DNA of 64,000 nt from the NCBI RefSeq assembly GCF_028554725.1, contig NC_071669.1, positions 27,580,001 through 27,644,000 on the forward strand, read 5' to 3'. Position 1 is the stretch's first letter. Each line of letters begins with the position of its first letter. This stretch comes from Zeugodacus cucurbitae (taxonomy: Eukaryota; Arthropoda; Insecta; Diptera; Tephritidae). The position numbers and the translations under genes were made by a program. Shown here one piece after another: positions 43,425 through 54,819 of the stretch. The notes below the pieces were generated by a model. That model worked only from the letters and a program-made list of their open reading frames with translations. It searched no databases and had not been told where the DNA came from.

Positions 43425-43767
43425 TGCACCTTATCAGCTCTTCGCCGCCATATTTGAATAGCTCGGCCGGCAATCCATCGGCCCCCGCCGCCTTGTTGTT
43501 CTTCAAGCGGGTAATTGCTATTCTAATTTCTTCACGATCGGGCTATGTAACATATGTTCCATCGTCGTCGATTGGGGGATCGGGTTCTCCATCTCCTGGT
43601 GTTGTACTTCCACTGCCTCTCAGCAGGCTGGAGAAGTGTTCCCTCCACAAAAACAGTATACTTTGGTCATCAACAACAAGATCACCGCTAGGGGTCCTAC
43701 AGGAGTGTGCTCCGGTTTTGAAGCCTTCAGTTAGTCGCCAGATCTTTTCGTAAAATTTTCGAGCATA
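43425..43767 (-). pseudogene. RTE-D patch, right part
   Basis: RTE reverse-transcriptase and linker sequence in minus orientation. It continues 36829-36884 and is nearly identical, including private changes, to 34361-34706 of RTE-C. One visible difference is at 43687 (accgctag versus acctctag). It has neither a 5' nor a 3' LINE end and no tail, and is bordered on both sides by CTCTCGCAA repeat, so it looks like a copied patch and not a retrotransposed LINE. Confidence 0.82.
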
Positions 43768-44686
43768 GGGTTATATATATCGAGTTAGATATAGGGTTAT
43801 ATATATCAAAATGATCAGGGCGACGAGACGAGTCAAAACACGAATATCTGTCTGTCCGTCCAACGGAGAACTTGAGTAAAAATTTAGATATCTTGACGAA
43901 TCTTGGCACACAAGTTCCTTGGTCCCGCAAGAGGGCAAAACGGGCCACTCCCACGACCACAAAATGGCGAAAACCGAAAACACAAAAAGTGTCATAACTA
44001 AGCCATAAATAAAGTTATAAAAGTAAAATTTGGAATAAAGGATTGCACTAATATTGGTCATATTTGGATGTAATTTTTTTTGGTAAGTGCTCCCACGCTT
44101 TGCCACTTCTTCATACATTCCAAAAATTAAAGAAATCGGATAATAACCACACCTACCTCCCATAGAAAGGTTAGGTTGAAATTACTAAAAGTGCGTTAAC
44201 TTACTAACGAAAAACGTTAGAAACACTAAAGTTTACAGAGTAAATAGCAGAAAGAAGCTGCACACAGATCTTTTTACAAAATGGAAAATGGGCGTGGCAT
44301 CGCCCACTTATGGGTCAAAACCATATCTCAGGAACTACTTAACAGATTTCATTGAAATTCGGTATATAATATTTTCTTGACACCCTGATGACACGTGTGG
44401 ATGAAATCTGTTCACAACCGCGACAACTTCCCATATAACTAAATTTTGAAGTCCATCTGATGCCTTCACTTTATTAGATCTACGTATGGAACCAATGAAG
44501 ATAGTGAAATAAAACTTAACACAAATACTGTATTTGATCCGTGGCATCACTTGTGAAAAAATAGTCGAGATCGGACTATAACTTTTCAATGCCCCAGATA
44601 TCGAATATGAAGAACTTAGTTCCTTACAGTAATTTTTCACCGATAATATCGGCTATTATCAAACTTAGCCCTTCCTTACTTGTTTT
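43768..44686 (-). repeat. CTCTCGCAA dispersed repeat, reverse
   Basis: Begins with two partial copies of tagggttatatatatc (43768-43808), then follows the reverse consensus through ccacgaccac and aagccataaataaagtt to the left-end text cttagcccttccttacttgt at 44686. The ttgcgagag block is lost near 44650. It probably continues the copy interrupted at 36828. Confidence 0.78.
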
Positions 44687-46236
44687 TTCTATTCTATTAT
44701 ACTTTTAATATGTTTAGTGTTTATAGTACATAAACCTGAAGATTATCCAATGGTTGTTAAATGTATAAATTGATACTAAATTGAATGTCTTACATCTTAA
44801 TACTATACTCGCGTACCCTAAGATGAAAAAAAGAAAAAAAAAAAAAACAAAATTTAAATTCAATTAATAAAGTGAATGTATAATTCTATTTTCTGGAAAA
44901 ATATATTTCTCTTTTGTTGCTTAGACAATCCCACGTCCTCTTCGGTTTTGAATTAGGTTTGGTCCATTTTACTCATTTATGCCCACTTTTTGGTCCATAA
45001 ATAAAAAGTCAAATGGCTTCCTCTGTACGGACGGACGTCAACGTGATTATTTATTTATGTATATATAACCACATATCTAACTCATTTATTTCTGGATGAC
45101 ACAAACATTCGTTATGTGAACAAAACTGTTATATTCTCTTAGCAACTTTGTTGCTCAATATTTCAATTTTTTATTAGTGTATCAAAGCAATTATAGTAGT
45201 TTTCAACCAAACAAATATTGGGGGTCAGTGCGGTTTAGTCTGATTTAGTTATAGAACTTCATGGCATTTTGTCAGCGTGGCATTGCTCCGATTTCCTGCA
45301 ATACCAGCTGGTTGATGCGGTGATAAAGGTAAATGTCTTTAGTAAGTTTAGTTGATACATATACGTACATATGTAGTCTCAGTAGTTTGTGAGAACTGTA
45401 ACAAAACTTATCGCAGAACTAAGTAAAACCGGTACATAGAATTATCAACTGAAAATACTTCCATGATTGTTTTTTCCAAAGATAGTACTTGTTATCTTAG
45501 TAATTTTACCAAAGGTAGGTTGCATATTTCTTATGGTTGGCAATTTAATTATACCGATAATCATAGCGACAATAAACTATTATGGTGATGGCCCGTCTTC
45601 CTCATATACGATATACATATACATATACATATACAAACATGTACATGCACTAAAAATCCCTGTAGTTCGGTACCATCGGGGAAGAGCTAACGATATGACT
45701 AATTCCTAATCATTAGAACCAGTTCCAGCCCGATTACTCGCAATGTTATTTGACTAAAGATTTTTACATTGCAATGTCCTACAAGAGTAATCGAGCGGTG
45801 CGACGCATTACCAGTCATTGGTGAAATGACTAGTTCCAAAATCGATAGTGAATCGCTAATACAGAATCGCTAGCGTTTTCATTAATTCAAAATGGCTAGT
45901 GATTTGACTGACTCCAAATCGTTAGTGATTTCGTTAATTCGAAATTACAAGTGGTTTGACTAACTCAAAATCGTTAGCGATTTCATTAATTCAAACTCGC
46001 TAGCGATTCTACTGGTTCAATTTTACGAAAATAAAAGAAATTTGTATGAAATTCAAACCAATAGATTTATTAAATTCAATTATACATATGTATTTTTTTT
46101 TTATTTTTTTTCTTACTTAGTAGTTTTGTTTTCACCATTAGTTCAAACTAATTTATTAAACAAAGATAATTTTTTAACGTGTTTTAAAATATGTACTATC
46201 TTACATTATATTGTTATTTATTAATTATTTTTTTCC
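44687..46236. other. AT-rich region with repeat fragment and tandem array
   Basis: No gene recognised. 45025-45165 is a forward right-end piece of the CTCTCGCAA repeat (gttatgtgaacaaaac, ttagcaactttgttgc). 45607-45645 is an (acatat)n-type microsatellite. 45830-46020 is an imperfect tandem array, about 40-45 bp per unit, built on tcgctagcgatt and cattaattcaaa. The remainder is unassigned. Confidence 0.55.
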
Positions 46237-46986
46237 TTATTTACTAAATGATTTTTTTGGCGCAGTTGATTCTCTGGCGATCCAGCGTCTATCCCGGTAG
46301 GAATGGACTCTCAAATAAATTAAAATATATTTGTTATTAACTGTTTTAATTAAAAAGCTTGTCCTGTTCTTACCAATAAGGGCGTCGAAAAATTTTTTTA
46401 AAGCTTTTGAGCGAATCTTTGCCCAACACTCCATCAATATTGTACTGCATGGCCAATTCGTCCGTTATAACCAGAACCCTGGAGAATTTGTGTCATACAT
46501 TTGATCTGCAAGAAAGTAAAGGGTTGAAACGGTAAAAATAAAAAAAAAATCGAAATTTACTGAAACGTATTTTAAATAAGGAAATCGAAAGAAAAAATAT
46601 TACTTACGTAGTTCTTCTTTCCGATAGCTTCTATATCTTCATTAATTCGGCCCAAATCTTTTTTGTTTTTAATCGGAAATTCTCTAATTATCGATGAGTC
46701 GTCGGTGCGTTCTTTAAGAAGCTGCTGAATGAGGACTTTCTGCTGCGCTACTTCTTCTAGGAGCACTTGGTACTGAGCAGATATTTGGCTCATTTTTCTT
46801 TCCATCAGTTCTAGAAATAAAAAATATATATGAATGAAAAGAGGAGTATACTTGTTGGTAGCTTATACTTTACCTTCGATGAAAGCCTTTAAAGCTTCCT
46901 TACCTTCGCATTTACATGCCTTTTCTGTATGTACTTGATTGTAGCAAGTCTTTTTAATTTTTTTTGGGTTCGGACCATCCATATTG
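46237..46986 (-). pseudogene. DUF4806-like gene, four exons
   Basis: The minus strand shows an ordered exon series. Exon 1 starts at 46986 (MDGPNPKKIKK) and ends at GAAG before GTAAAG. Exon 2 runs from the acceptor TTTCTAG near 46819 through a coiled coil (ISAQYQVLLEEVAQQKVLIQQLL) and FPIKNKKDLGRINEDIEAIGKKNY to a perfect GTAAGT donor near 46605. Exon 3 follows TTTCTTGCAG near 46506 and encodes DELAMQYNIDG and SLKSF, with a frameshift near an A-run, ending at GGTAAG near 46375. A final exon encodes RWIAREST...KKSFSK. The FP(I/L)...L..L..D pattern is that of DUF4806 proteins in insects, whose role is unknown. Confidence 0.6.
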
Positions 46987-47215
46987 CCTTCTGTAATTTA
47001 TTACTTTTTATTTCCCAATTTTTATAATTATTTATTTTTTATTTTTATTTTATTTGTTACTCATTACTATTATTGTTGTTATTTTTTAAATTTTATTATC
47101 ACTAGATTTCATGTTAATGTATCGTTTTTTACTGCTTTATTTTATTGAAGATATTTATATATATTATAATATATTTGGTAATACGTATTTACAGGTAACA
47201 AAAATGTTTTCGCAT

Positions 47216-48811
47216 CTAATAAAAATGGAGCATTGGTATTACAATATGTTTGCCTTCAAAGGGAATTGCGAAAGCCTTACATTCTAATTCTGATAAAGCA
47301 AATTTTGCAATATCAGCTCCAGAATCTGCTAAATCTATAACATAGATCCCTAAGGAACTAGAAACAAACGGCGTATCATAGAAGCTGCTTGTTTTGACAT
47401 ATTTTCTACCTATTATTGAATCATCTGTTATTTCATAAATTACTACTGGCAAATCCATGTAACAAAAATTATCAGGTTGGGAACTACTGAGGACAGATCC
47501 CTTGAAAATACATTTATTACCTTTAACATAAGTGTCGAAATGGCCAGGCGATGTTGAAAAGGGGCATTCATAAATCTTTCGATGTAGTTGCTCTAAGATT
47601 TTTGAAGGCCTTTTTATCATTTTCTTTAGGTACTGCAAATAATTTTCAAAAGAGTAGCAAGATCCAGAAATCGGATCCCCTATATATTTTACGGCTTCCT
47701 TTAAATGCAGAAGACTGTGAACGTTATAAGAAACACTGTTTTCACCAAACAAAATGGGGAAGTTTTCTACAAAGTCATTGAGCATGAATTGGGCAGTGTC
47801 TAAGTTTGAATCTCGTTGCTTAGAGCAACAAAGAAGCCTATATGCACAGTGCAATAAAAGGAAGGTGTAATAAATATCTTCATGTACCTCACCTTTCAGT
47901 GCTATGATGCCAGTGTATAATAAAAACTGTCTAAATTCGATTGCCTTCCAATGCACCAAATCTTCTAGAGTCTTGGTTTTCGAATAAACTCCTTTGGAAT
48001 GTGGTAGCTAATAGAAAGTGGTTTTTTAGAAATGTTGTTTTTATTTAGAAGGGAAAGTTTAAAGGAAACTTTATTGTTCAACAATCTGCATAAAAATTTG
48101 CGCATAATGCCTAAATCTATGAGATGCATACAATCCAATGGAATCTGGCTGACCATTGAAATGTTTAAATTTTCAAGTACGTTCTTTTGTGATACAAAAT
48201 GTGAACTATGATGTTCAGGGTACTTTCTGTTCGAGAAATCCTCATCAATTATTAAATCACTAGAAGTAGTGCTGTATGTCAAAACACCATCTATTTTTCG
48301 ACCTACCTGTGTACATATGAAGCAACCATACCGGGAGGTATGTGACGGAGTTCCACGAATATACATAAGCTCGTGCGGGAGCATCACCAACTATAGCCCT
48401 AATATCTGTTTTAATAGTCTTGTTTTTCAATTGCAAGCCATGCTCAATTAAGTCGGTAATTTCGGAAAATAAGGAGTTTAAATATTCCTCGCAGCTTTTA
48501 GGTTTTGACTTTCCAATAAAAACACCAACAGGGAAAACTGGCATTCCCTGAATATTATTTATACGAATTAAAATTGGCCATTGATTGATTAAAATTAACT
48601 TTGCCACTGAATTCTTGAACTTTGAAAAAGCGGTAAACCGTTTATGTTAATATCAATGTTCAAGGTGTCGTCTAACTGAATCAATTTGTCTATATTATTT
48701 AATTGCCATTTTAATCCTACATGCAAGTATTCGCCACCAGCAATAGTTGAAATATTTGGCTTGGACGGACAATCGGACTTATAAAAGGAACTCACATTAA
48801 CATTAACCCTG
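47216..48811 (-). pseudogene. TNP2-like (EnSpm/CACTA-type) transposase, frameshifted
   Basis: Four consecutive minus-strand segments (48795-48595, 48607-48260, 48390-47965, 47959-47216) give one protein of about 520 residues. Landmarks are GGEYLHVGLKW, INQWPILIRI, DIRAIVGDAPARA, SRYGCFICTQVG, PLDCMHLIDLGIMRKFL, HWKAIEFRQFLLYTG and NVHSLLHLKEAV. These fit animal TNP2-like transposases. Frameshifts lie near 48600, 48365 and 47962. The N-terminal end is cut at 48812 by a piggyBac terminus. Terminal CACT repeats were not found. The DUF4806-like gene lies directly downstream in the same orientation and may belong to the same element. Confidence 0.65.
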
Positions 48812-48914
48812 GCTCACCAATGTTAGTCGAAACGACGTTTCTTTTTGCTCTCGCAATTTTTTTTTTTCTTTTTATCTATCGTCCTCTCATTTAATATTGT
48901 GACAGTTGATTCAG

Positions 48915-49494
48915 TCAAAGATGACATGATACGAAACTCTTTATTCTGAGAGAGCGCTGTAAAAATCCACATTTTTTATAACATTTGACAATGATCCCAC
49001 TATGTAAAAAATAAATTGGGCATTTTAGAAATAACTTTTGGGTATTTTAACTTTTAGATATTATTTTTAAATGCTCTGTTCCCTATTAGACCTATATCAT
49101 ATATATACTAACTTAAATATACTTATATACTAATTATAAATAATTAAGAAAATAAAAACATGATTTTTTATAAATTCATGCAACAAAATATATTAATTTA
49201 TTAACATAAAATATATAATATATTAAATATAATGATGTCATTTGATATATTAGATGCCATTTGTAACAAATAATAGCAAAAAAAATAGTTTCACACAATT
49301 TAATATTATCAGTGTATTTCCCTAAAATTATATTTCGCACTGATTTTGTCATATACTTTTACCGGTATTACTTCTGGCATCCCGCCTTTTCTGTCAAAAA
49401 TTCCTTCAACTCGCATTGCTACCAACTTAAAATGAGAGATCAGGGAATTCGGTTTGAGGAAAAATGAGAGAGTTTCGTATCATGTCATCTTTGA
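48915..49494. mobile_element. MITE with TCAAAGATGACATG inverted ends
   Basis: A 580 bp AT-rich non-coding element whose ends are 26 bp inverted repeats (TCAAAGATGACATGATACGA and beyond). TTCAG flanks both sides (48910-48914, 49495-49499). No transposase is present and the superfamily is unclear. It lies between the piggyBac terminus and the transposase start. Confidence 0.78.
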
Positions 49495-49532
49495 TTCAGT
49501 TGCAAAGCTACTGCCGATGAACACAGTCACGT

Positions 49533-50133
49533 CAGAGATAAAGAGATGTACAACTCTCATCTCACTGGAATTGAGAGCGCAATATCAAACGTCAAAACCA
49601 CCTAAACTTTGACAGTTTGTCGAGATGAGGAGGTTTTGACGTTTCGCAATTGGTAAAGAGGGACGGCCATATTGAAATGTTGCCAAAAAAATAATGCGAC
49701 GGAGACATTTATAACCGCCGTGCAAGATCACTTACTAGAACTTAAAACAATAAATATAAAAGGAATCGCGAAATTTTAAGGTATTTTAAAAAATGTTTTG
49801 TGATCTGCAGCAGCGAGATTTTAGTTTTCCATGGAAAAAAATATTATTTGCCAGTTGATACGTATTGATTTACTTTATTTACCGCTAAAAGTTGGAAAAC
49901 CGGTTGGTTTGATATACCATAATATCACTAACCGAGATTTAAATAGTTATTATTTACATATATTAATCGCTAAGTATAAAATAATTATTAGCCGTAATAA
50001 ATGTTGGGTATTTTAATTTAAATGCCCAAAAATTTGTATTTTGTCTGATCTGGTAATAATGCAAAATGTTATAAAAAACGCAAATTTTGAGGCGCTCTCA
50101 CACTGGAATAAGTTGGACATCCCTTTATCCCTG
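49533..50133. mobile_element. hAT-type MITE, copy a
   Basis: 601 bp with ends CAGAGATAAAGAGATGTACA and, inverted, CAGGGATAAAGGGATGTCCA. GTCACGT is repeated outside both ends (49526-49532, 50134-50140), close to the 8 bp hAT duplication. An internal palindrome (cgtcaaaacc...ggttttgacg, about 49590-49643) can form a hairpin. A second copy is at 57277. It has no coding capacity. Confidence 0.82.
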
Positions 50134-50243
50134 GTCACGTTGTGTGGATTAGCTGAAGGGTATGTATGTATGTGTTTGTAAAAGTAAGGTAGTCGTTACG
50201 ACTAACATTAAACCCAAAAGTGCAACTTTTTTTAGCGAGTAAT

Positions 50244-50625
50244 ATGGCTGCACATAGAATATCTGACGATGAAATTGAGAGAATTTTGGATCTTTCCGAT
50301 GATGGAGAAGAAGATTTCAGTGCTTCCGAAAGCGAGTACGCACCAAGTCCATCCGAAGAAATGATGCAGGGAAGTTCGTCAGATGAAGCAGTAGATAGTG
50401 ATGGTTATGTAGGCAGTGATCACAATCTGGAAGGCAGCGATGAAGAAAGCAAAAATATTATACCTTTTTCAAAAAACATTTTACGTGGGAAAAATAAACA
50501 CAAATGGACGAAATTTGCGCCTTCTGCCCATATCAAAAACACCGCAACGAAATGAAGAATCGACTGCGCCAGTCAAATTATTACACAAGGATCGTGATAG
50601 TAAAATGAAAAATGTAAATAAACTT
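50244..50625 (+). pseudogene. piggyBac transposase, N-terminal fragment
   Basis: From ATG 50244 the frame reads a Ser/Asp/Glu-rich N-terminus (ISDDEIERILDLSDDGEED, SESEYAPSPSEE) and then GKNKHKWTKFAP, the conserved block before the piggyBac catalytic domain. The frame then shifts into RNEESTAPV near 50550. Acidic N-termini with this block are typical of piggyBac transposases of about 580 residues; the DDD catalytic domain is absent. It sits about 110 bp after the second MITE. Confidence 0.75.
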
Positions 50626-50862
50626 AAACAATCCTTTCTTAAAAAAAAACTCGATATTTCAATTTTGTGTAATAATTTTACTTACATATGTTTAATCTTA
50701 TAAAAAAAGCCGCAAAAATTATTTATTTTTTACAAGCGTTAAGTATACTCACAGCCAAAATGAGAATGCAAAGTAAATATGGTTATAAATGTGAGCTATC
50801 CTGGAATAACATTTAAAAGTTTTGACATTTTAGTATTGTCATTTGTAAAGTATATTTCAAAA

Positions 50863-51779
50863 TGGGCCGCCAAGCAAATATTGAAGTGCGCGAGTTACTC
50901 CTAAGTATTATAAAGACGGAAAAATTCAACGCAACGTCGCGTAAATGGTGAAACTGGGTCAATGAACTATTCGGCGTATCATTTAATGTTATTCTCTTGA
51001 AAATCGTAGCGCAAATAAAATTAATCGACTCATTTAAAACATTTAACGAAAGTGATTCCCGTTGGATTGCACGGAAAATACGAGAAAATCCCCATTTAAG
51101 TGCTCCAGCTTAAAGCAACGAAATGGAAAAAGTCCTTGGGAAGAACAGTCATCCCAAAACCACAAAATGAAGGCTCAGAGAAGCTGATTTAAATGTCCGC
51201 ACAGCCCGAATAAACTATATATCAATGCTAAAACTCGTAGTGCAAGGTTGAATGTTGAAAACGATCAGTTATATTCTGGAATACCGTATTTTTTGCAGAT
51301 GAGAGTAATTTCAACCTATTTAGATTGGATAGATATAGACATGTATGGACAAAACCAATTGCTGAGCTACTACCGCAAAATCTACGTAGTACCGTAAAAC
51401 ATGGTGGAAAGCATGTAATGGTGTGGGGATACATGTCGTCTTCTGGTGTCGGGAATTTGGAATTCATCGATTGTAATATGAACAAGAGTGTGTATCTGGA
51501 AATTTTGAAACGAAATTTGCTAAAGATACGAAGCACATATTCGGAGTTGCGCAAAGTTGGCTTATTTGGAACTGTCCACATAGTGCGAACACCAGCGCAA
51601 TCTTCAGATTTTAATGCACTTGAGAATCTGTGGTCAGATTTGGTGGGAGACATGCGAAAATACCAAATTAGAATTAAAGCCGAACAGAACGGAATAAAAT
51701 TGCTCCGAACTATACAAAGAAATTGGTAGAATCCATGCTGAAACTAATGAAAGCATTTATTGATAGTAAGGGGCATCCC
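50863..51779 (+). pseudogene. Tc1-like transposase, frameshifted
   Basis: Starts MGRQANIEVRELLLS (paired-type DNA-binding region) at 50863 with an early frameshift and stops. The catalytic region from 51295 has ADESNFNLFRLD (first Asp), a VKHGGKHVMVWGYMSS block, and LENLWSDL near 51620 (the Glu). The segment with the second Asp (DNDPKH in the family) is missing at about 51575. Inverted repeats were not identified. 50704-50862 shows nothing else. Confidence 0.8.
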
Positions 51780-52261
51780 ACAAAGTACTAATCGACCTAA
51801 AAATTTAATTGTTTCCTTAAAAAATTGCAATATATTTTGTTACTGCATCATTTTCGCTGTGATGTGCAATATTATGCTGTAGTTGGTTTTTGTTGTAGAT
51901 AAATGAAATACCTATAAAATCTGATTTTTTTTAAGCATAAATTTAATGTGCACATCTGCCGCTGTAAAGTGGCATTTACATTTTTAGATCTTTTTTATCA
52001 TATTATTAAAATAAAATGCATTATATAACATAGAATTTGTTTTAAGAAAGTCATTTATAAAAGAGAGAGAATGAAGCAAAATGAAAAATAAGGCTGCATT
52101 TAAACGAATGTCTGTCACTGTAATACATCAATTGAAAGAAACGTCACAACAGATTACAAGTATACCAAAGAAATTGAAAAAAAATGGTTGCAGAAAACCC
52201 AACTGGCAAGAGTTGTCTTAACAAAATAGTTTAAAAACTTTCCATTAAGATAAAGACATTT
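51780..52261. other. AT-rich stretch, nothing recognised
   Basis: Non-coding, AT-rich sequence after the Tc1 fragment. It contains short A- and T-runs and a purine-rich patch near 52065-52095. It may include the degraded 3' end of the preceding Tc1 copy. Confidence 0.4.
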
Positions 52262-52376
52262 AAAACAAGTAAGGAAGGGCTAAGTTTGGGTGTCACCGAA
52301 CATTTTATACTCTCGCAATTTATTTATTTAATATTATTAATATAACAAACAATTATATTCACATATTCGGCATATA
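52262..52376 (+). repeat. CTCTCGCAA dispersed repeat, forward left end
   Basis: aagtaaggaagggctaag, then ttatactctcgcaatttatt, then about 70 bp of interior. It ends at a Tc1-like terminus (52377). Family sequence resumes at 53968, but the intervening consensus is missing. Confidence 0.78.
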
Positions 52377-53967
52377 CAGAGGTAGTCAAAATTATTTACA
52401 CATCGAACGTTTTTTTACAAATTTCACACCAAAAGCTTTTGTTTGTTGTTGTCGCAGGGTAACAAAATGCTATGTTGTTGTAAATCTTGATATATTCCTG
52501 AGCGAATGAAGTCAGTTTGGCTAGAATAGCTAGAAATATGGCGGAGAAATAAGCAAATGAAATGAAAACTGTCAGTAGTCAAAATTATTTACACACATTT
52601 TTTTTGCGTTAAAAGTATTTTCACACGACTTAAACCGTATTATCCAGTTCTTAATGAATTATAATTTTATAAATTTTAATATTCCTCAAAAACAGCCTGC
52701 TATCTGGTTCGAATTGATTCTACCCAATTGTGCGCTAAGTTAAGTGTTAATTTATACCCAATTTCGTTCATTCATTGTATCAATTGTCCTCTGATATTTA
52801 ACGAAAGCCCTACCATTTTTAATAAAGTTTAGATCGGTGATCGGCGCAGGCCAACTAGAATTGCTTCATTTAAAACTTTTGTAGGTAACAATCCTTCATG
52901 ATATGGAGCATTGCCGATTGACCTGTACCACGTCATGGTTATGTGAATTATTGCATATCCGGATTGATTTCTTCTTCTTCTTAACTGGCGTAGAAACCGC
53001 TTACGCGGTTATAGCCGAGTCCACAACAGTGCGCCACGCATCTCTCCTTTTGGCGGTTTGGCGCCAATTGGTAATACCAAGTGAAGACAGGTCCTTCTCC
53101 ACCTGGTCCTTCCACCGGAGTGGAGGTCTCCCTCTTCCTCGGCTTCCACCAGCGGGTACTGCATCGAAAACTTTCAGAGCTGAGGCACTTTCATCCATTC
53201 GAACAACATGACCCAGCCAGCGTAGCCGCTGTCTTTTTATTCGCTGGACTATGTCTATGTCGTCGAACAACACATACAGTTCATCATTCCATCTTCTGCG
53301 GTATTCGCCGTTGCCAATGTTTAAGGGACCGTAAATCTTCCGCAAAACCTTTCTCTCGAAAACTCCTAGTGCCGTCTCATCGGATGTTGACACCGTCCAT
53401 GCTTCTGCACCATAAAGTAGGACGGGAATGATGAGGGACTTGTAGAGTTTAGTTTTTGTTCGTCGAGAGAGGACTTTACTTTTCAATTGCCTACTCAGTC
53501 TATAGTAGCACCTGTTGGCAAGAGTGATTCTGCGTTGGATTTCAAGGCTGACATTATTATCGGTGTTAATGTTGGTTCCTAGGTATACGAAATTATCTAT
53601 AACTTCAAAGTTATGACTGTCAACAGTGACGTGGGAGCCAAGACGCGAATGCGCTGACTGTTTGTTTGATGACAGGAGATATTTCGTCTTGTCCTCGTTC
53701 ACCACCAGACCCATTCGCTTCGCTTCCTTATCCAGGCGGGAAAAAGCAGAACTAACGGCGCGGGTGTTGTTTCCAATGATATCGATATCATCGGCGTACG
53801 CCAGTAGCTGTACACTCTTGTAGAATCCGGATTGATTTAGTAACCCTAAATTAGTACCAAATTTCCAAATCTTAAGTAAGGAAAACATCCCCAAAAATTC
53901 TCCTGTAACCTCCGACTCTATTTAGCGCCTGAACTGCATATTTCTTATTCTCACGTCGTAAATGCAC
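52377..53967 (-). pseudogene. Tc1-like element and transposase fragment, split by RTE-E
   Basis: The left terminus CAGAGGTAGTCAAAATTATT has a second related copy near 52572 (cagtagtcaaaattatttac). Minus-strand coding remnants include PAPITDLNFIKN near 52850 (third catalytic block, degraded) and, right of RTE-E, RRENKKYAVQALNRVGGYRRIFGDVFL (53950-53875), like the block before the second catalytic Asp. Many stops. The right terminus is not identified. Confidence 0.6.
52971..53824 (-). mobile_element. RTE-E: 5'-truncated RTE LINE
   Basis: 854 bp, flanked by a perfect 14 bp duplication ATCCGGATTGATTT (52957-52970 and 53825-53838). The (AAG)n tail is at the left and the 5' truncation at 53824, just before the YADD block. 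The minus-strand frame 53823-53001 is open: YADD, VNEDKTKYLLSS, RLRWLGHVVRMDE, RGRGRPPLRWKDQV. Typical dead-on-arrival copy by incomplete reverse transcription. Confidence 0.93.
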
Positions 53968-54652
53968 AAAGGATTTTATTGATTTTTGACCAATAAGTGG
54001 GCGGAGCCACGACCATTTAAAATAGTGTATACCATTTTGAGTGTAGCCCTTCTGTACCATCTTTAAAATAAAATTTCTGGTTTTTTCCTTACCGAATTAA
54101 AGAATTTTTAATCTTTGTATGGGAAGAGGGCGTGGTTATAATCCAATTTCCTCCATTTTTGGACTGCATAAGGTAGTACCTAAAAGAAACGATTCTTGAA
54201 AGTTTCTTTAGCTTTAGTAGCTTACGAGATATGTACAAAAAACTTAGTATGGGGCGGGGTCACGCCCACTTCCCCAAAAACATCCACATATGCCCCTTTA
54301 TAGTGCGATTCTCCAAACCAAATTTTACTTTTCTAGCTTTATTTATGGCTTAGTTATGACACTTTATAGGTTTTCGCCATTTTGTGGGCGTGGCAGTGGT
54401 CCGATTTTGCCCATCTTCGAACTTAACCCACTTATAGTGCCAAGAAATACGTCTTCCAAGTTTCATCAATATATCTCAATTTTTACTCAAGTTACAGCAT
54501 GCACGGACGGATGGACAGACCGTATTTGAACTTTACTCGTCACCCTAATCATTTTGATATATATAACTCTATTTCTAACTCGTTAAGTTTTAGGACTTAC
54601 AACCACTCTAATAATACTCTCTTTAGCAACTTTTGTTGCGAGAGTGTAAATA
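53968..54652 (+). repeat. CTCTCGCAA dispersed repeat, forward right part
   Basis: Family text from gaccaataagtgggcggagc to the terminal hairpin (agcaacttttgttgcgagag) at 54652, including the cggacggatggacagac variant of the GGACGGAC block near 54503. Together with 52262-52376 it may once have been one copy. Confidence 0.8.
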
Positions 54653-54819
54653 TAACTCTAACTTTTATCTGAAAGAGTACAAAAAACTCTTCGCGACCAG
54701 TAATTCAGCATAAACCACGAAAACAACTTCCTCAATATGAAATATGAAAACAACTTCCTCAAAATATTATATGTAAGTAAAATTACTGCATAATGAATTT
54801 TACAACAATACGTTTCTAT
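54653..54819. other. short spacer with a direct repeat
   Basis: Contains two copies of gaaaacaacttcctcaa (near 54718 and 54746). No coding content recognised. Confidence 0.4.

Larger units (their letters stand above)
48816..50703 (+). mobile_element. piggyBac-like transposon, 5' part
   Basis: Begins CCCTGGCTCACCAATG just after TTAA (48812-48815). Subterminal inverted copies of ATGTTAGTCGAAACGAC occur at 48831 and, reversed, near 50190. With the two MITEs (48915-49494, 49533-50133) removed, a leader of about 240 bp connects the terminus to a transposase start. The 3' part, with the catalytic domain and the right terminus, was not found, so the element is truncated somewhere after about 50640. 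Confidence 0.72.

Noticed and set aside
43226..43753. 175-codon plus-strand ORF across the G3 LTR and RTE-D
   Set aside because: A chimera of LTR text and antisense RTE sequence; the real coding strand there is minus.
45607..45645. Purine-pyrimidine microsatellite considered as a regulatory element
   Set aside because: Simple acatat-type repeat with no gene nearby.
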